64,000 bases of DNA, taken from an uncultured Treponema sp. GTDB lineage: Bacteria > Spirochaetota > Spirochaetia > Treponematales > Treponemataceae. Both the position numbers and the translations under genes were made by a program. The notes beneath the pieces are model-generated. The model was not told where the DNA came from and searched no databases. It saw only the letters and a program-made list of their open reading frames with translations. Where the stretch lies: assembly GCA_946411505.1 (NCBI GenBank), contig CAMKEG010000002.1, forward strand, positions 124,001 through 188,000. Reading direction: 5' to 3'. Shown piece by piece: positions 9,194 through 17,068 of this stretch (within the stretch, counting starts at the first letter, position 1; every line of letters begins with the position of its first letter).

Positions 9194-10540
9194 CTAGCGG
9201 TAACGTTCGAGCGCGTTGTTGTAAACATCTTCTATCACGCGCAAGGCTCCAGTGTAGCCCACATAGTTTGTCGTAAGGACAAGGCGCATTTGCAGCGGGT
9301 TCGCCGCTTCCACAAAACAATAATCTTTTTCTTTTGCCAAATCGCTGTCCCAGCTTGCGCCGATTATCAAGCCGCGTCCTTCATGTTTTATTTCGCGAAT
9401 TATGTCGCTGGCTTTTCCCGCGTCGGGAATGAACTGCGCGCTGATTTTTCTTTTTTCGCTAATTGAAAGCAAGTCGTCCAAAATATCCTGTTGGTATTTT
9501 GCCGGAGTGTTGTCTACGATGAACTGTTCGGCTGGAACGATTCCTGTTTCGTGCAGCAAAAAGCGCGAAAGGCCGACGACATAGCCGGCGTCGTGAATGA
9601 TGTGAGCGAACCGCGGCAAACCGTAGCGGAATTCCAAGAGGAAAGTGGCTAGGTTGTCAATCTCTTCATAGTAAGAGTCGATTTGGTGTTGGATGAATTT
9701 CTTTGCTTTTTCAACGTCGATTTCCGCTCCGTGGGCGATGGCAAAATCCAAGACTCCGTTCAAAAAGGCTGTTGTGGCGTTGTCGCCAATCGGAACAGAA
9801 TGGAACCAATAATATTCTTGGTCGTAGCGCGCCTTTAGGTTGTCCGCGATTGTCTTTCCGTACCAGGGAGAAACCAAAATGTTAAAGTTGGCGCGCGGAA
9901 TTTGCTGCCATTCTTTCACGCCCTTGCAGTCGGGGCCGAACAAGACATGAACTTTAAGGCCAAGGCCTTTAAGCAAGCGCCGGTATTCAGCCAAGTTGCT
10001 TTTCCAAAATGGGTCTTGAAATGGAATGCTCGCGATTAAGTTGACAGTGTTCTTTTCCGAGCGAGGTTCGTTTTGATCTTCAAAGCGGGTAACATATTGG
10101 TCGATGATTGCGTTGACCACCGACGCGTGCGAAACATAATTGTTCGACTTGAAGCCCGGCGTATCCACGGCTACAATAGGCTTTCCTTGTTCGACAAATT
10201 CATCTACGACGCCTTGAACGTCGTCGCCTACAATTCCACCGGTGCAGCCTGACATGACAACCTGCAAGTCTGTGTCCAAAACCTTGTATGTATTTTCTAT
10301 GTTTTCGCGCAGATGCTTGATTCCGCCAAAAACAACTTCCTTTTCGGTAAAGGCTGTGCAAGGGCTTGTGGAACCGCCCGCGTAGCCTTTTGAGCGCGCG
10401 AAAAAGCCGCTTATCATTTCGCCGCAGCCCGGTCCTGAATGCAAAATCGGAACGGCCTTTGGAATTGCAACTACAGTCTGCAAGGCTCCGAGCGCGCATG
10501 TGTATCTTTCTTGTTCAATTGAACCTGTGTAATTCGCCAT
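9194..10540 (-). CDS. NifK-like subunit of a nitrogenase-like reductase
   Basis: The 448-residue protein is of the oxidoreductase/nitrogenase component 1 family. Cys15 (YTCALGA), Cys39 (HSGPGCGE) and Cys99 (VMSGCTGGIVGDD) match the three P-cluster cysteines of NifK, so with the D-like subunit all six ligands are present. It is shorter than true NifK (about 510-520) at the N-terminus. It follows the D-like gene by 131 bases that hold repeat copy C flanked by a 15-base direct repeat. Pairing with NifH-like, NifB and no NifEN fits group IV reductases such as MarK. Substrate not determinable from sequence. Confidence 0.87.
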   Translation of the reverse strand: MANYTGSIEQERYTCALGALQTVVAIPKAVPILHSGPGCGEMISGFFARSKGYAGGSTSPCTAFTEKEVVFGGIKHLRENIENTYKVLDTDLQVVMSGCTGGIVGDDVQGVVDEFVEQGKPIVAVDTPGFKSNNYVSHASVVNAIIDQYVTRFEDQNEPRSEKNTVNLIASIPFQDPFWKSNLAEYRRLLKGLGLKVHVLFGPDCKGVKEWQQIPRANFNILVSPWYGKTIADNLKARYDQEYYWFHSVPIGDNATTAFLNGVLDFAIAHGAEIDVEKAKKFIQHQIDSYYEEIDNLATFLLEFRYGLPRFAHIIHDAGYVVGLSRFLLHETGIVPAEQFIVDNTPAKYQQDILDDLLSISEKRKISAQFIPDAGKASDIIREIKHEGRGLIIGASWDSDLAKEKDYCFVEAANPLQMRLVLTTNYVGYTGALRVIEDVYNNALERYR

Positions 10541-10547
10541 TTTATCG

Positions 10548-10668
10548 TTCTCCTATCAAGCGGCTGTTTTTGCGAGCCGCCGCGAGCAAAAATGTTGCCG
10601 CTTATGCGGCTAACAAAAAGTTGTTGGCTTGCAAGCAATTTTATTGCCGCTATTTCTCCTATCAAGCG
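10548..10668 (-). repeat. Copy C of the intergenic repeat, flanked by a 15-base direct repeat
   Basis: The element (about 10561-10653) has stem TTTTTGC/GCAAAAA, hairpin GCCGC-TTAT-GCGGC and ends AGCGGC and GCCGCT. On both sides stands TTCTCCTATCAAGCG (10548-10562 and 10654-10668), which includes the nifK-like ribosome binding region. This looks like a target duplication made by insertion of the element. Confidence 0.75.
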
Positions 10669-10671
10669 CCC

Positions 10672-12132
10672 TTACTTATATTGGAAGTAATCCGTCTGCT
10701 GGGTCAGCCACCACTTTGTGTAAGGGTTCAGCGCGTGCTTTTGAAAGTTTTTGACAAACTCGTCGTTCTCAATCGTTTCAACAATCATTTTGCCGTATTT
10801 GACAAGGCCTTCATATCCCATGCCGGCGTGCTCGTCGCCAACAAGCAAGCTTGGAATGCCGAGCTTTGCGCCCCACAAGGTCATTCCGCCGTGACGCGCG
10901 AGCATTACGTCAGGGTGAACTTTTATCAGCGCGTTGACTAATTCAAATTCCTGCTTGTTGCAAACATTAAAATGCGGAACATCGCCGTAGTCTCCGACTC
11001 GTTGCTTGAGCTGGTCGTTTTCATCCCGGCCCGAGTCAAACGTCGCGTCGTGGTGGAATACCGACGCTCCGACGGCTTTAAGCCCAAGCTCTCCGATTAT
11101 GTCCAAGAGCGCGTGTCCGTGCGCGGCGCCGGCCGCTACATATGCGGACTTTCCTTGCAATTTTTTTCTTATCTCTTCGATTTGCGGAAGATATTTTTCT
11201 TTTTTCTCCGCGATGACTTTTTCGGCGATGTCTTCTTTGCCTAAAAGTTTTCCCAGCGCGCGGAACCATCTGTCGGTCTGCGCGATTCCGTATGGCGGCG
11301 CGCTCGCCAATTCCGGAACGCCAAAGTCTTGCTCCAAGACAGCGCCCAAATATGTTCCCAATGTCGAGCACGCTTGAACGGTGGCGCAAGCCTCTCCCGC
11401 GCGGCTCAGTTCTTCAACTGTGTTAAATGGGGTCAAATAATTTGGCTTTGCTCCAAATGGAGCGAACCAGTCGGCAAAAGCGTCGCTGCCCCAAAAGTTT
11501 ATGACATTAATCATGTCGTCGCGATGTTTGTCGGCTTTTTTGATAAGTTTGCGAGCCATTCCGTGATAGGCGGCGTCAAAGCCAGTCGTCCAAACTTTGG
11601 AGCGGAAGCCTTCGCAAGCAACGCCCACAATTGGTATTCCTAATTCTTCCTGGGCTTTGTCGCAAACGCTTTGAATGTCGTCGCCTACAATTCCCACCGC
11701 GCATGTAGTCAATACAAAAATCGCGGCGGGCTTCACCCTTTCGTACACCTCGCGAATCGTAGCCTCAAGCTTTGCGTTTCCGCCGTAGACCGTGTCTTTT
11801 TCCTGGAGGTTTGTCGAAAAGATGCGGCGGCGGCGGTTTGTCTTGTTGCGCAGCGAAGCGTTGACTCGGTAAGTCATGTTGAAATCATGCAAGCAAGAAG
11901 AGCAGCCAACAGGCCCATGCGAAATCACCGCGGCGTCGGTCACCATCGAGACCATGCAGCCGGCGCGCGCCGTAGAGCAACCGATGCATTGGGTGAACTT
12001 TCGGTTATGGTCCTTGAGTCCGTCCGCCGAGAGCTTCACCAAATCGTCCGCATTGCCCAAAAAGCCGGTGATTGAATTAATTCTAATTTCGCGAATTTGC
12101 ACGTCCGGCAAATTTAGGTTTACTGTTGACAT
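10672..12132 (-). CDS. NifD-like catalytic subunit of a nitrogenase-like reductase
   Basis: A 486-residue component 1 alpha-type protein. Cys59 (ARAGCMVS), Cys77 (SHGPVGCSS) and Cys144 (LTTCAVGIVGDD) match P-cluster ligands Cys62, Cys88 and Cys154 of NifD. Cys255 (TVQACSTLGTY) lies where NifD Cys275 binds the active-site cofactor. Where NifD has His442 in PYHGYDG, this protein reads AGMGYEG by eye, so one cofactor ligand is probably different. Extra cysteines occur at 49, 52 and 80. It follows metQ with one intergenic repeat copy between, and has a GGAG ribosome binding site. Group IV, possibly methylthio-alkane reductase or a relative with a new substrate. Confidence 0.87.
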   Translation of the reverse strand: MSTVNLNLPDVQIREIRINSITGFLGNADDLVKLSADGLKDHNRKFTQCIGCSTARAGCMVSMVTDAAVISHGPVGCSSCLHDFNMTYRVNASLRNKTNRRRRIFSTNLQEKDTVYGGNAKLEATIREVYERVKPAAIFVLTTCAVGIVGDDIQSVCDKAQEELGIPIVGVACEGFRSKVWTTGFDAAYHGMARKLIKKADKHRDDMINVINFWGSDAFADWFAPFGAKPNYLTPFNTVEELSRAGEACATVQACSTLGTYLGAVLEQDFGVPELASAPPYGIAQTDRWFRALGKLLGKEDIAEKVIAEKKEKYLPQIEEIRKKLQGKSAYVAAGAAHGHALLDIIGELGLKAVGASVFHHDATFDSGRDENDQLKQRVGDYGDVPHFNVCNKQEFELVNALIKVHPDVMLARHGGMTLWGAKLGIPSLLVGDEHAGMGYEGLVKYGKMIVETIENDEFVKNFQKHALNPYTKWWLTQQTDYFQYK

Positions 12133-12153
12133 GTTCTTCTCCTACTAGAAAGA

Positions 12154-12272
12154 AATTACGGCTGTTCGCGCGAGCTTGGTCGCGAGCGCGAATGTTGCCG
12201 CTTATGCGGCCAGCAAGCAATTTTGGGCTTGCCGGCATTTTCATTGCCGCTCACTTAACCGGAATTACGGCT
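12154..12272 (-). repeat. Copy A of the covarying-stem intergenic repeat (metQ to nifD-like)
   Basis: Core about 12161-12252. Stem TTCGCGC (12165-12171) with GCGCGAA (12186-12192), then hairpin GCCGC-TTAT-GCGGC and GCAAGC/GCTTGC, ending TTGCCGCT. AATTACGGCT occurs at both 12154-12163 and 12263-12272; the second lies inside the metQ 3' end, so it may or may not be a target duplication. Confidence 0.7.
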
Positions 12273-13063
12273 CCGTTATACTTGTTCTTTATCCACTGCT
12301 GAACGTCGTCGCTGAGCAAAACCTTGACCAGCTTTTGAATCGCGGGGTCGTTGGCGCGGCCAGCCTTTGCTACGATGATGTTTCCGTAAGGGCTGTCGGC
12401 GGCTTCTTGGGCCAAGATGTTTGTCTTGATTCCAGACTCAAGAATTTTGTTGGTGTTGTTTACAAACAAGTCGTAGTCGGCGCGCGTCGGTATGATTTGG
12501 AACGCGTTGATTTCGACAATTTTAATCGGCTTGAGGTATTCAACGATGTCGTCTACGTTCGCGTCAAGAGCGCTCAAAGAATGCTCGCTCAATTTGATAA
12601 AGCCCAAATCGTTCAAAAGCTTAAGGCCGCGGTATTCGTTGGTTCCGTCGTCGGGAACGGCGATGACAAGTTTTTCGGGAACGTCTGAAAGCTTTGTGTA
12701 CTTGTCGGAGTAAAGAGAAATTGGCTCAACGTGAATGGCGGCAACGCTGACCAAGTCCCAACCGTTCTGCTTGTTTACAGAGTCCAAGTAGGGCTTGTGC
12801 TGGAAGTAGTTGAAGTCGGCCTCGCCATTTGCCGTTTTTTCGTTTCCAAGGTTGTCGGAAGCGTCCTGCAAGGTCACTACTTTGATTCCTTCTTTAAGCA
12901 ATGCGGGGGCGGCGTAGTCGATGATTTCCTGGTGCGGAACCAAGTCGATGATTCCTTTTAATGTAACAATTCCGTCATTGCCTTTGGCTCCGCCTTTTTT
13001 TGCGCAGGAGGCGAGTGAAAGCGCCGCCGCGATTCCCAAAAATCCAAAAATAATTTTTTTCAT
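12251..13063 (-). CDS. metQ: NlpA/MetQ-type substrate-binding lipoprotein
   Basis: A 270-residue lipoprotein with lipobox LSLASC (Cys20) and the MetQ fold: GIVTLKGI at the start of the mature part, DLVPHQEIIDYAAP, EADFNYFQHKPYL, VAIHVEPISLYSDK and a C-terminal DDVQQWIKNKY. The family binds methionine or related sulfur compounds for MetNI. As the operon couples import to a reductase and reverse trans-sulfuration, the ligand could be methionine, a methylthio compound or methionine sulfoxide; sequence does not decide. Start with AGGAGAAC site. Confidence 0.88.
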   Translation of the reverse strand: MKKIIFGFLGIAAALSLASCAKKGGAKGNDGIVTLKGIIDLVPHQEIIDYAAPALLKEGIKVVTLQDASDNLGNEKTANGEADFNYFQHKPYLDSVNKQNGWDLVSVAAIHVEPISLYSDKYTKLSDVPEKLVIAVPDDGTNEYRGLKLLNDLGFIKLSEHSLSALDANVDDIVEYLKPIKIVEINAFQIIPTRADYDLFVNNTNKILESGIKTNILAQEAADSPYGNIIVAKAGRANDPAIQKLVKVLLSDDVQQWIKNKYNGAVIPVK

Positions 13064-13084
13064 AAATGTTCTCCTTTTTTTTCC

Positions 13085-13795
13085 TTATATCAAGGCTCTT
13101 GTTTTTAAAATTCTGTTTGACACAAAATTTCCCGCGCTTTGGACAATCTGAACCAGAACGACCAAAACGTAAATGCAGGCTAACAGCTTGTCATGCTGAA
13201 AGCGTTGGTAACCATAGCGAACGGCAACGTCTCCGATTCCGCCCGCGCCGAACATTCCCGCTAGAGCCGTCATCGAAAGAACCGCTATTACCGTAATGGT
13301 AAAGCCTCGTATCAACGACGGCAAAGTTTCGGGAAGCAGCGCGTGGAAAATAATCTGCAAGTTTGACGAGCCGATTGATTTGGCCGCCTCTATCTTGCCC
13401 TTGTTAATTTCCAGCAGGCTGCTTTCTACAACGCGCGCGTACATCGGAATGCAACTTGCGGCGATAGCCACAATGCAAGGATTCGCTCCGTAACTTTTTC
13501 CGAACAAAAAGCGCGCCAAAGGAATGAGCATGATAATCATCACCATCTGCGGCAAAGAGCGCAGCGTGTTGATGAGCCAACCCCAAACCTTGTAAACTGC
13601 TGGCAGCGGAAAAAGTCCATCGGGGCTTGTCACAGTCAACAAGACTCCGAGCGCCAAACCAAACACCAAAACAATCAGGCTGGCCAACGCCGTCATGTAG
13701 AGAGTGTCAAAAATTGAAGGCCAAAGTTTTGACCAGATTTCGACGGAAACCGATGATTTCAGAACCGCCCACAAACTGTTGTCCAACAAACTCAT
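13085..13795 (-). CDS. metI: Methionine-type ABC transporter permease
   Basis: A 236-residue membrane permease with about five transmembrane segments and the ABC coupling motif in the region ESSLLEINKGKIEAAKSIGSS, followed by LPETLPSLIRGFTIT. It matches MetI and forms the channel with MetN and MetQ. Start is the ATG of MSLLDNS, eight bases after AAGGAG; longer frames run back into metN. It is 14 bases after metN and 21 before metQ. Confidence 0.9.
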   Translation of the reverse strand: MSLLDNSLWAVLKSSVSVEIWSKLWPSIFDTLYMTALASLIVLVFGLALGVLLTVTSPDGLFPLPAVYKVWGWLINTLRSLPQMVMIIMLIPLARFLFGKSYGANPCIVAIAASCIPMYARVVESSLLEINKGKIEAAKSIGSSNLQIIFHALLPETLPSLIRGFTITVIAVLSMTALAGMFGAGGIGDVAVRYGYQRFQHDKLLACIYVLVVLVQIVQSAGNFVSNRILKTRALI

Positions 13796-13809
13796 GTCCT
13801 TCTCCTTTT

Positions 13810-14598
13810 TTAAATTGTATACATTCCGTCTTTGCACAACTGTTCGTTGTTCAAACGGAAGAAGACCTTTGCAAAAAGCTCGCCGGTGCGGCTTTCTGGA
13901 TTGTTGAAAATGTTAAAGACGCTTCCTTCTTCAACAATTTTTCCTTCCTCCAAAACAGCCATTCTTTGGCAAGCGTATTTTACGGCTTCAAGTTCATGCG
14001 TTATCATCAAGATTGTGATGCCGGTTTTTTCGTTTATCTCTTTAAGCAAATCCAAAATTTGCAGCGTGGTCTGCGGGTCAAGGGCGCTTGTCGCCTCGTC
14101 GCTGAGCAAAACGTCCGGGTTGTTGATTAACGCGCGCGCGATTCCCACGCGTTGTTTTTGTCCGCCGCTCAAGGCTCCAGGGTAAATGTCCAGCTTGTCT
14201 GTCAGGCCTACAAGTTCCGCGGTCTCTTCCACGCGGCGTTTTATTTCTTTTTTGGGAACGCCAGAAATTACCAACGGGTAAGCAATATTTTTGTATACTG
14301 TCTTTGCTTCGAACAAGTTGAATGTCTGGAAAATCATTCCGATTCGCCGACGTTCCACCCTAAGCTCCTTTTTTCCCAAAGCCAATATGTCAGTTCCTCC
14401 GATTATGATTGAACCCTTGTCGGGAGTCTCCAGGCGGTTTATGCAGCGAGCCAAGGTGGATTTTCCCGCTCCCGAAAAGCCTATTATTCCAAAAATTTCG
14501 CCCTTATATATTGAAAGGTTTATGCCGCGCAAAACGGGCAGCGCCTGGCCGTGAGGATAGTATGTCTTGTATAGATTCGAAATCTCAATGTAAGCCAT
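13810..14598 (-). CDS. metN: Methionine-type ABC transporter ATPase, short form
   Basis: A 262-residue ATPase with Walker A GFSGAGKST, signature LSGGQKQR, Walker B VLLSDEATSALDP and switch histidine in ITHELEAV. Typical MetN has about 340 residues because of a C-terminal NIL domain that senses methionine and shuts transport; that domain is absent here, so transport may not be feedback-inhibited. It is the first gene of the sulfur operon, with a promoter and a CCTAT-N7-ATAGG dyad just upstream. Ribosome binding site GAGGGA. Confidence 0.9.
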   Translation of the reverse strand: MAYIEISNLYKTYYPHGQALPVLRGINLSIYKGEIFGIIGFSGAGKSTLARCINRLETPDKGSIIIGGTDILALGKKELRVERRRIGMIFQTFNLFEAKTVYKNIAYPLVISGVPKKEIKRRVEETAELVGLTDKLDIYPGALSGGQKQRVGIARALINNPDVLLSDEATSALDPQTTLQILDLLKEINEKTGITILMITHELEAVKYACQRMAVLEEGKIVEEGSVFNIFNNPESRTGELFAKVFFRLNNEQLCKDGMYTI

Positions 14599-14622
14599 AA
14601 AAAGTCCCTCAAAGAATAATAA

Positions 14623-14639
14623 CCTATTAAACCGATAGG
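14623..14639. promoter_or_regulatory. CCTAT-N7-ATAGG operator-like dyad at the sulfur operon promoter
   Basis: CCTATTAAACCGATAGG, followed on the transcript strand by the same GGTTATTATT flank as the cysK site. It lies downstream of the -10 box, about 25 bases before the metN start. Confidence 0.65.
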
Positions 14640-14660
14640 AAATATTCTAAATTATAATGA

Positions 14661-14689
14661 ACTTTATCTTTTATTGCGCAGTTTGTCAA
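14661..14689 (-). promoter_or_regulatory. Main promoter of the metN-to-nifH sulfur operon
   Basis: On the minus strand TTGACA, 17 bases, TAAAGT, 60 to 90 bases upstream of metN and partly shared with the divergent argA control region. Confidence 0.7.
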
Positions 14690-14786
14690 TAGATTTTTTA
14701 TACAATCTCTATATTAGAAGGTATAGAAAGAAACTATAACGATTCTTTCCCTTGACAAGACCCGCAAAAAGTGAAAAATAAAAATA

Positions 14787-16145
14787 ATGGAAAATTTATC
14801 GGAAAGCGCCAAGCAGATCCGCGACGTAATTAACTACATAAAGATTTTCAAGGACGCCTTGGCGGTCATACACATCGACGACCAAATAATCGACTCGGGC
14901 CTTTTGCCCAGCCTGATTCACGACATAGCGCTGATTCACCAGGCCGGCCTAAAAGTCATCGTGGCTCCGGGCGCGCGAAAGCAAATCAGCGAAATTTTGG
15001 ACGGCGCCAAAATCGAATGGAAAATCCAAAAGGGCTCGCGTGTCGCGCCCGAATCCGCCATGCCGTTAATCAAGACCGCGGCCTTTGATGTGGCCAACAC
15101 AATCATGAACCACTTGGCCGGCGAAAACCGAACCGCCGTCATCGGCAACTGGGTCAAGGCCCGCGCCAAGGGCGTTCTTGACGGAACCGATTACGGAACG
15201 GCCGGCGAAATCGACAAGCTAAAAATCGACGTCATAAAGCAAACATTGGACGACGGCTTCATTCCGATTTTTCCCTGCATCGGCTGGAACGATTTGGGAA
15301 AGCCCTATAATATTTCAAGCGCGGAGCTGGCCCAGCAAATCGCTTGCGGCCTAAAGGCGCAAAAGCTTTTTTACATCCTGCCCGACCCAAAAATTTCCAA
15401 GAATGAATTTTCGCTTCCTGACAGCGTTCACCTTAGCGGCGACGGAAACATTCCCGCGATGAACCTTGCGGAGGCGGAGGAAATCTTGCGCATGAACGGC
15501 GATTGCGGAACGGAGGCAAGCGAACATCGCGCGCAAATACTTTCGCTCTTGCGCTTGGCAAAGGACGCTTGCAAAAAAGGCGTTGACCGCGTTCACATTC
15601 TAAACGGAAATGTTGACGGAATTTTGCCCTGCGAAATTTTCAGCGGCATCGGAAGCGGAACGATGGTTTACAACAACGGCTACGGCGACTTGCGCGCGAT
15701 GCAGCCGCAGGACATACCGAGCGTTTTGTCGTTGATGAATCCTTTTGTCCAAAAAGGAATTTTGTTGGAACGCACGGCAAAGCAGCTTAAGGCCGACTTG
15801 GACAGCTACATCGTCTACAACGTTGACGAAGGAATCCACGCCTGCGCCGCGCTCAAGGTCTACCAAGAATCGGGCGCTTCTGGCGCCGCAAAGCAAGCGG
15901 AGATTTGCGCTGTCGCCGTAGATCCCGCTTACGGAAACATGGGCGTCGGCCCCAAGATTGTAAACTATTTGTTGGACAAGGCAAGAGCGAAAAAAATAAA
16001 ATCGGTTTTTGTTATGACAACTCAAACCGCCGACTTTTTTGAAAAACTGGGATTCGCGCCCGACTCAATAGACTCGATTCCGCCTGAGCGCAAAAAGCTT
16101 TGGAACCCCGAGCGAGGTTCCAAAGCTTACAGAAAGGTTTTGTAA
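14787..16145 (+). CDS. argA: N-acetylglutamate synthase
   Basis: ArgA acetylates glutamate, opening arginine synthesis. The 452-residue protein has the N-terminal amino acid kinase-like domain (about 20-290; IVAPGARKQI, HLAGENRTAVIGNWVKAR) and a C-terminal GNAT domain (about 305-450; ICAVAVDPAYGNMGVGPKI, then FFEKLGFAP). Length fits the classical bifunctional-fold ArgA. There is no clear ribosome binding site. It diverges from metN. Its 3' end contains a perfect 13-bp inverted repeat and lies only two bases from the end of the convergent gene. Confidence 0.92.
   Translation: MENLSESAKQIRDVINYIKIFKDALAVIHIDDQIIDSGLLPSLIHDIALIHQAGLKVIVAPGARKQISEILDGAKIEWKIQKGSRVAPESAMPLIKTAAFDVANTIMNHLAGENRTAVIGNWVKARAKGVLDGTDYGTAGEIDKLKIDVIKQTLDDGFIPIFPCIGWNDLGKPYNISSAELAQQIACGLKAQKLFYILPDPKISKNEFSLPDSVHLSGDGNIPAMNLAEAEEILRMNGDCGTEASEHRAQILSLLRLAKDACKKGVDRVHILNGNVDGILPCEIFSGIGSGTMVYNNGYGDLRAMQPQDIPSVLSLMNPFVQKGILLERTAKQLKADLDSYIVYNVDEGIHACAALKVYQESGASGAAKQAEICAVAVDPAYGNMGVGPKIVNYLLDKARAKKIKSVFVMTTQTADFFEKLGFAPDSIDSIPPERKKLWNPERGSKAYRKVL
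16095..16128. repeat. Perfect 13-bp inverted repeat in the argA 3' end
   Basis: AAGCTTTGGAACC and GGTTCCAAAGCTT with an 8-base loop. It is within the last 20 codons of argA, close to the junction of two convergent genes, and could act as a shared 3' end structure. Confidence 0.5.
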
Positions 16146-16147
16146 AT

Positions 16148-17044
16148 CTACTCAAACAAAATTAGAAAGGGGCCGTCGTTGTCGCCCTTGTAGGCGTCAA
16201 ACCCAAGCCTAATTTCTGAAGCGTTTTTGTTCAAAACAAATTCCACGGGCACATCGATGGCGCCGGCCGGAATATCTCCTATTTGGACTGACTGCGACAT
16301 ATTCGCGTATCCGCCTTTAGCATCCTCCGTAACACTCAATTGAAGAGTGTTTATGCCATAGACATTGTCTCCCTTAAGCGTAAACTTAATAACGTCGCCT
16401 TTTTGCGGCTTGGCGCTCAAAATGTCGCTGAGGGGAATGTGGCAACCGTAGGAATTGTCCCAGTCGTCGGCCGCGGCAAAGCGAACCTTTGTCAAGTCAA
16501 CTGTAACGACCTTTCCAAGCGGCTCGTTGGTGGCGGTGACTTTCTTGATGTAAATCTTGATTCCAGGAAGCCAGTTCCAGTCCTTGTCGGCGACGGCGAC
16601 GCCTAAGCGCTCGCAAATCGTTTTGTCGGCGGGGCGGATGTCGCACCTTCCGTCAACATAGCCATAGTCATAAAATTTGTTTGTCGCGCCGTAAACAAAA
16701 GTTTGATAGGCGGAGATTTTTTTAGAAATGTCGCCGATGCAAACCGTGCTGCTTTTGGGAGCGTTGTGGTTTTCGTTTTCTTCGCCGTAGTAGGTGTTGA
16801 TGTAAAGGTTGGCGATTTTGGCTCCGTCGGGGCTTGAGCATTCATAGGTAACGTACTTGTAGCCTGTAAAGTCAACAGGCTTGTCCAGATCCAACGAGGC
16901 AAGGCCTTCGCCGTCGGTGGTCAAAAGAGTTCCATTGGCGTCGGGCGAAACATAAATGTCTTTTGTTTTGGGAGCGGCGTAAAGGCTGGCCGCGGCAAAG
17001 GCCAAGCAAAGCGCGCCCAAGAATATTTTATTGTTCTTTTTCAT
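16148..17044 (-). CDS. Exported beta-rich protein, paralogue of the next gene
   Basis: The 298-residue protein has a Sec signal peptide (MKKNNKIF..., cleavage near SLYAAP). The mature part is rich in beta-type segments: GYKYVTYECSSPDGAKI, IKIYIKKVTATNEPLG, GDVIKFTLKGDNVYG. This resembles carbohydrate-binding-like sandwiches, but I do not assign a family. It is about a third identical by eye to the protein encoded upstream (17069), with identical order of blocks, so the two arose by tandem duplication. Ribosome binding site AAGGAG. The pair probably forms one transcript. Confidence 0.75.
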   Translation of the reverse strand: MKKNNKIFLGALCLAFAAASLYAAPKTKDIYVSPDANGTLLTTDGEGLASLDLDKPVDFTGYKYVTYECSSPDGAKIANLYINTYYGEENENHNAPKSSTVCIGDISKKISAYQTFVYGATNKFYDYGYVDGRCDIRPADKTICERLGVAVADKDWNWLPGIKIYIKKVTATNEPLGKVVTVDLTKVRFAAADDWDNSYGCHIPLSDILSAKPQKGDVIKFTLKGDNVYGINTLQLSVTEDAKGGYANMSQSVQIGDIPAGAIDVPVEFVLNKNASEIRLGFDAYKGDNDGPFLILFE

Positions 17045-17068
17045 AATTTTCTCCTTAAGCTTTTTCTC

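Noticed and set aside
9194..12132. Chlorophyllide or F430-type reductase (BchNB, CfbD)
   Set aside because: NifB and a NifX-like protein are encoded in the same unit, separate D- and K-like subunits with six P-cluster cysteines exist, and there is no tetrapyrrole gene nearby.
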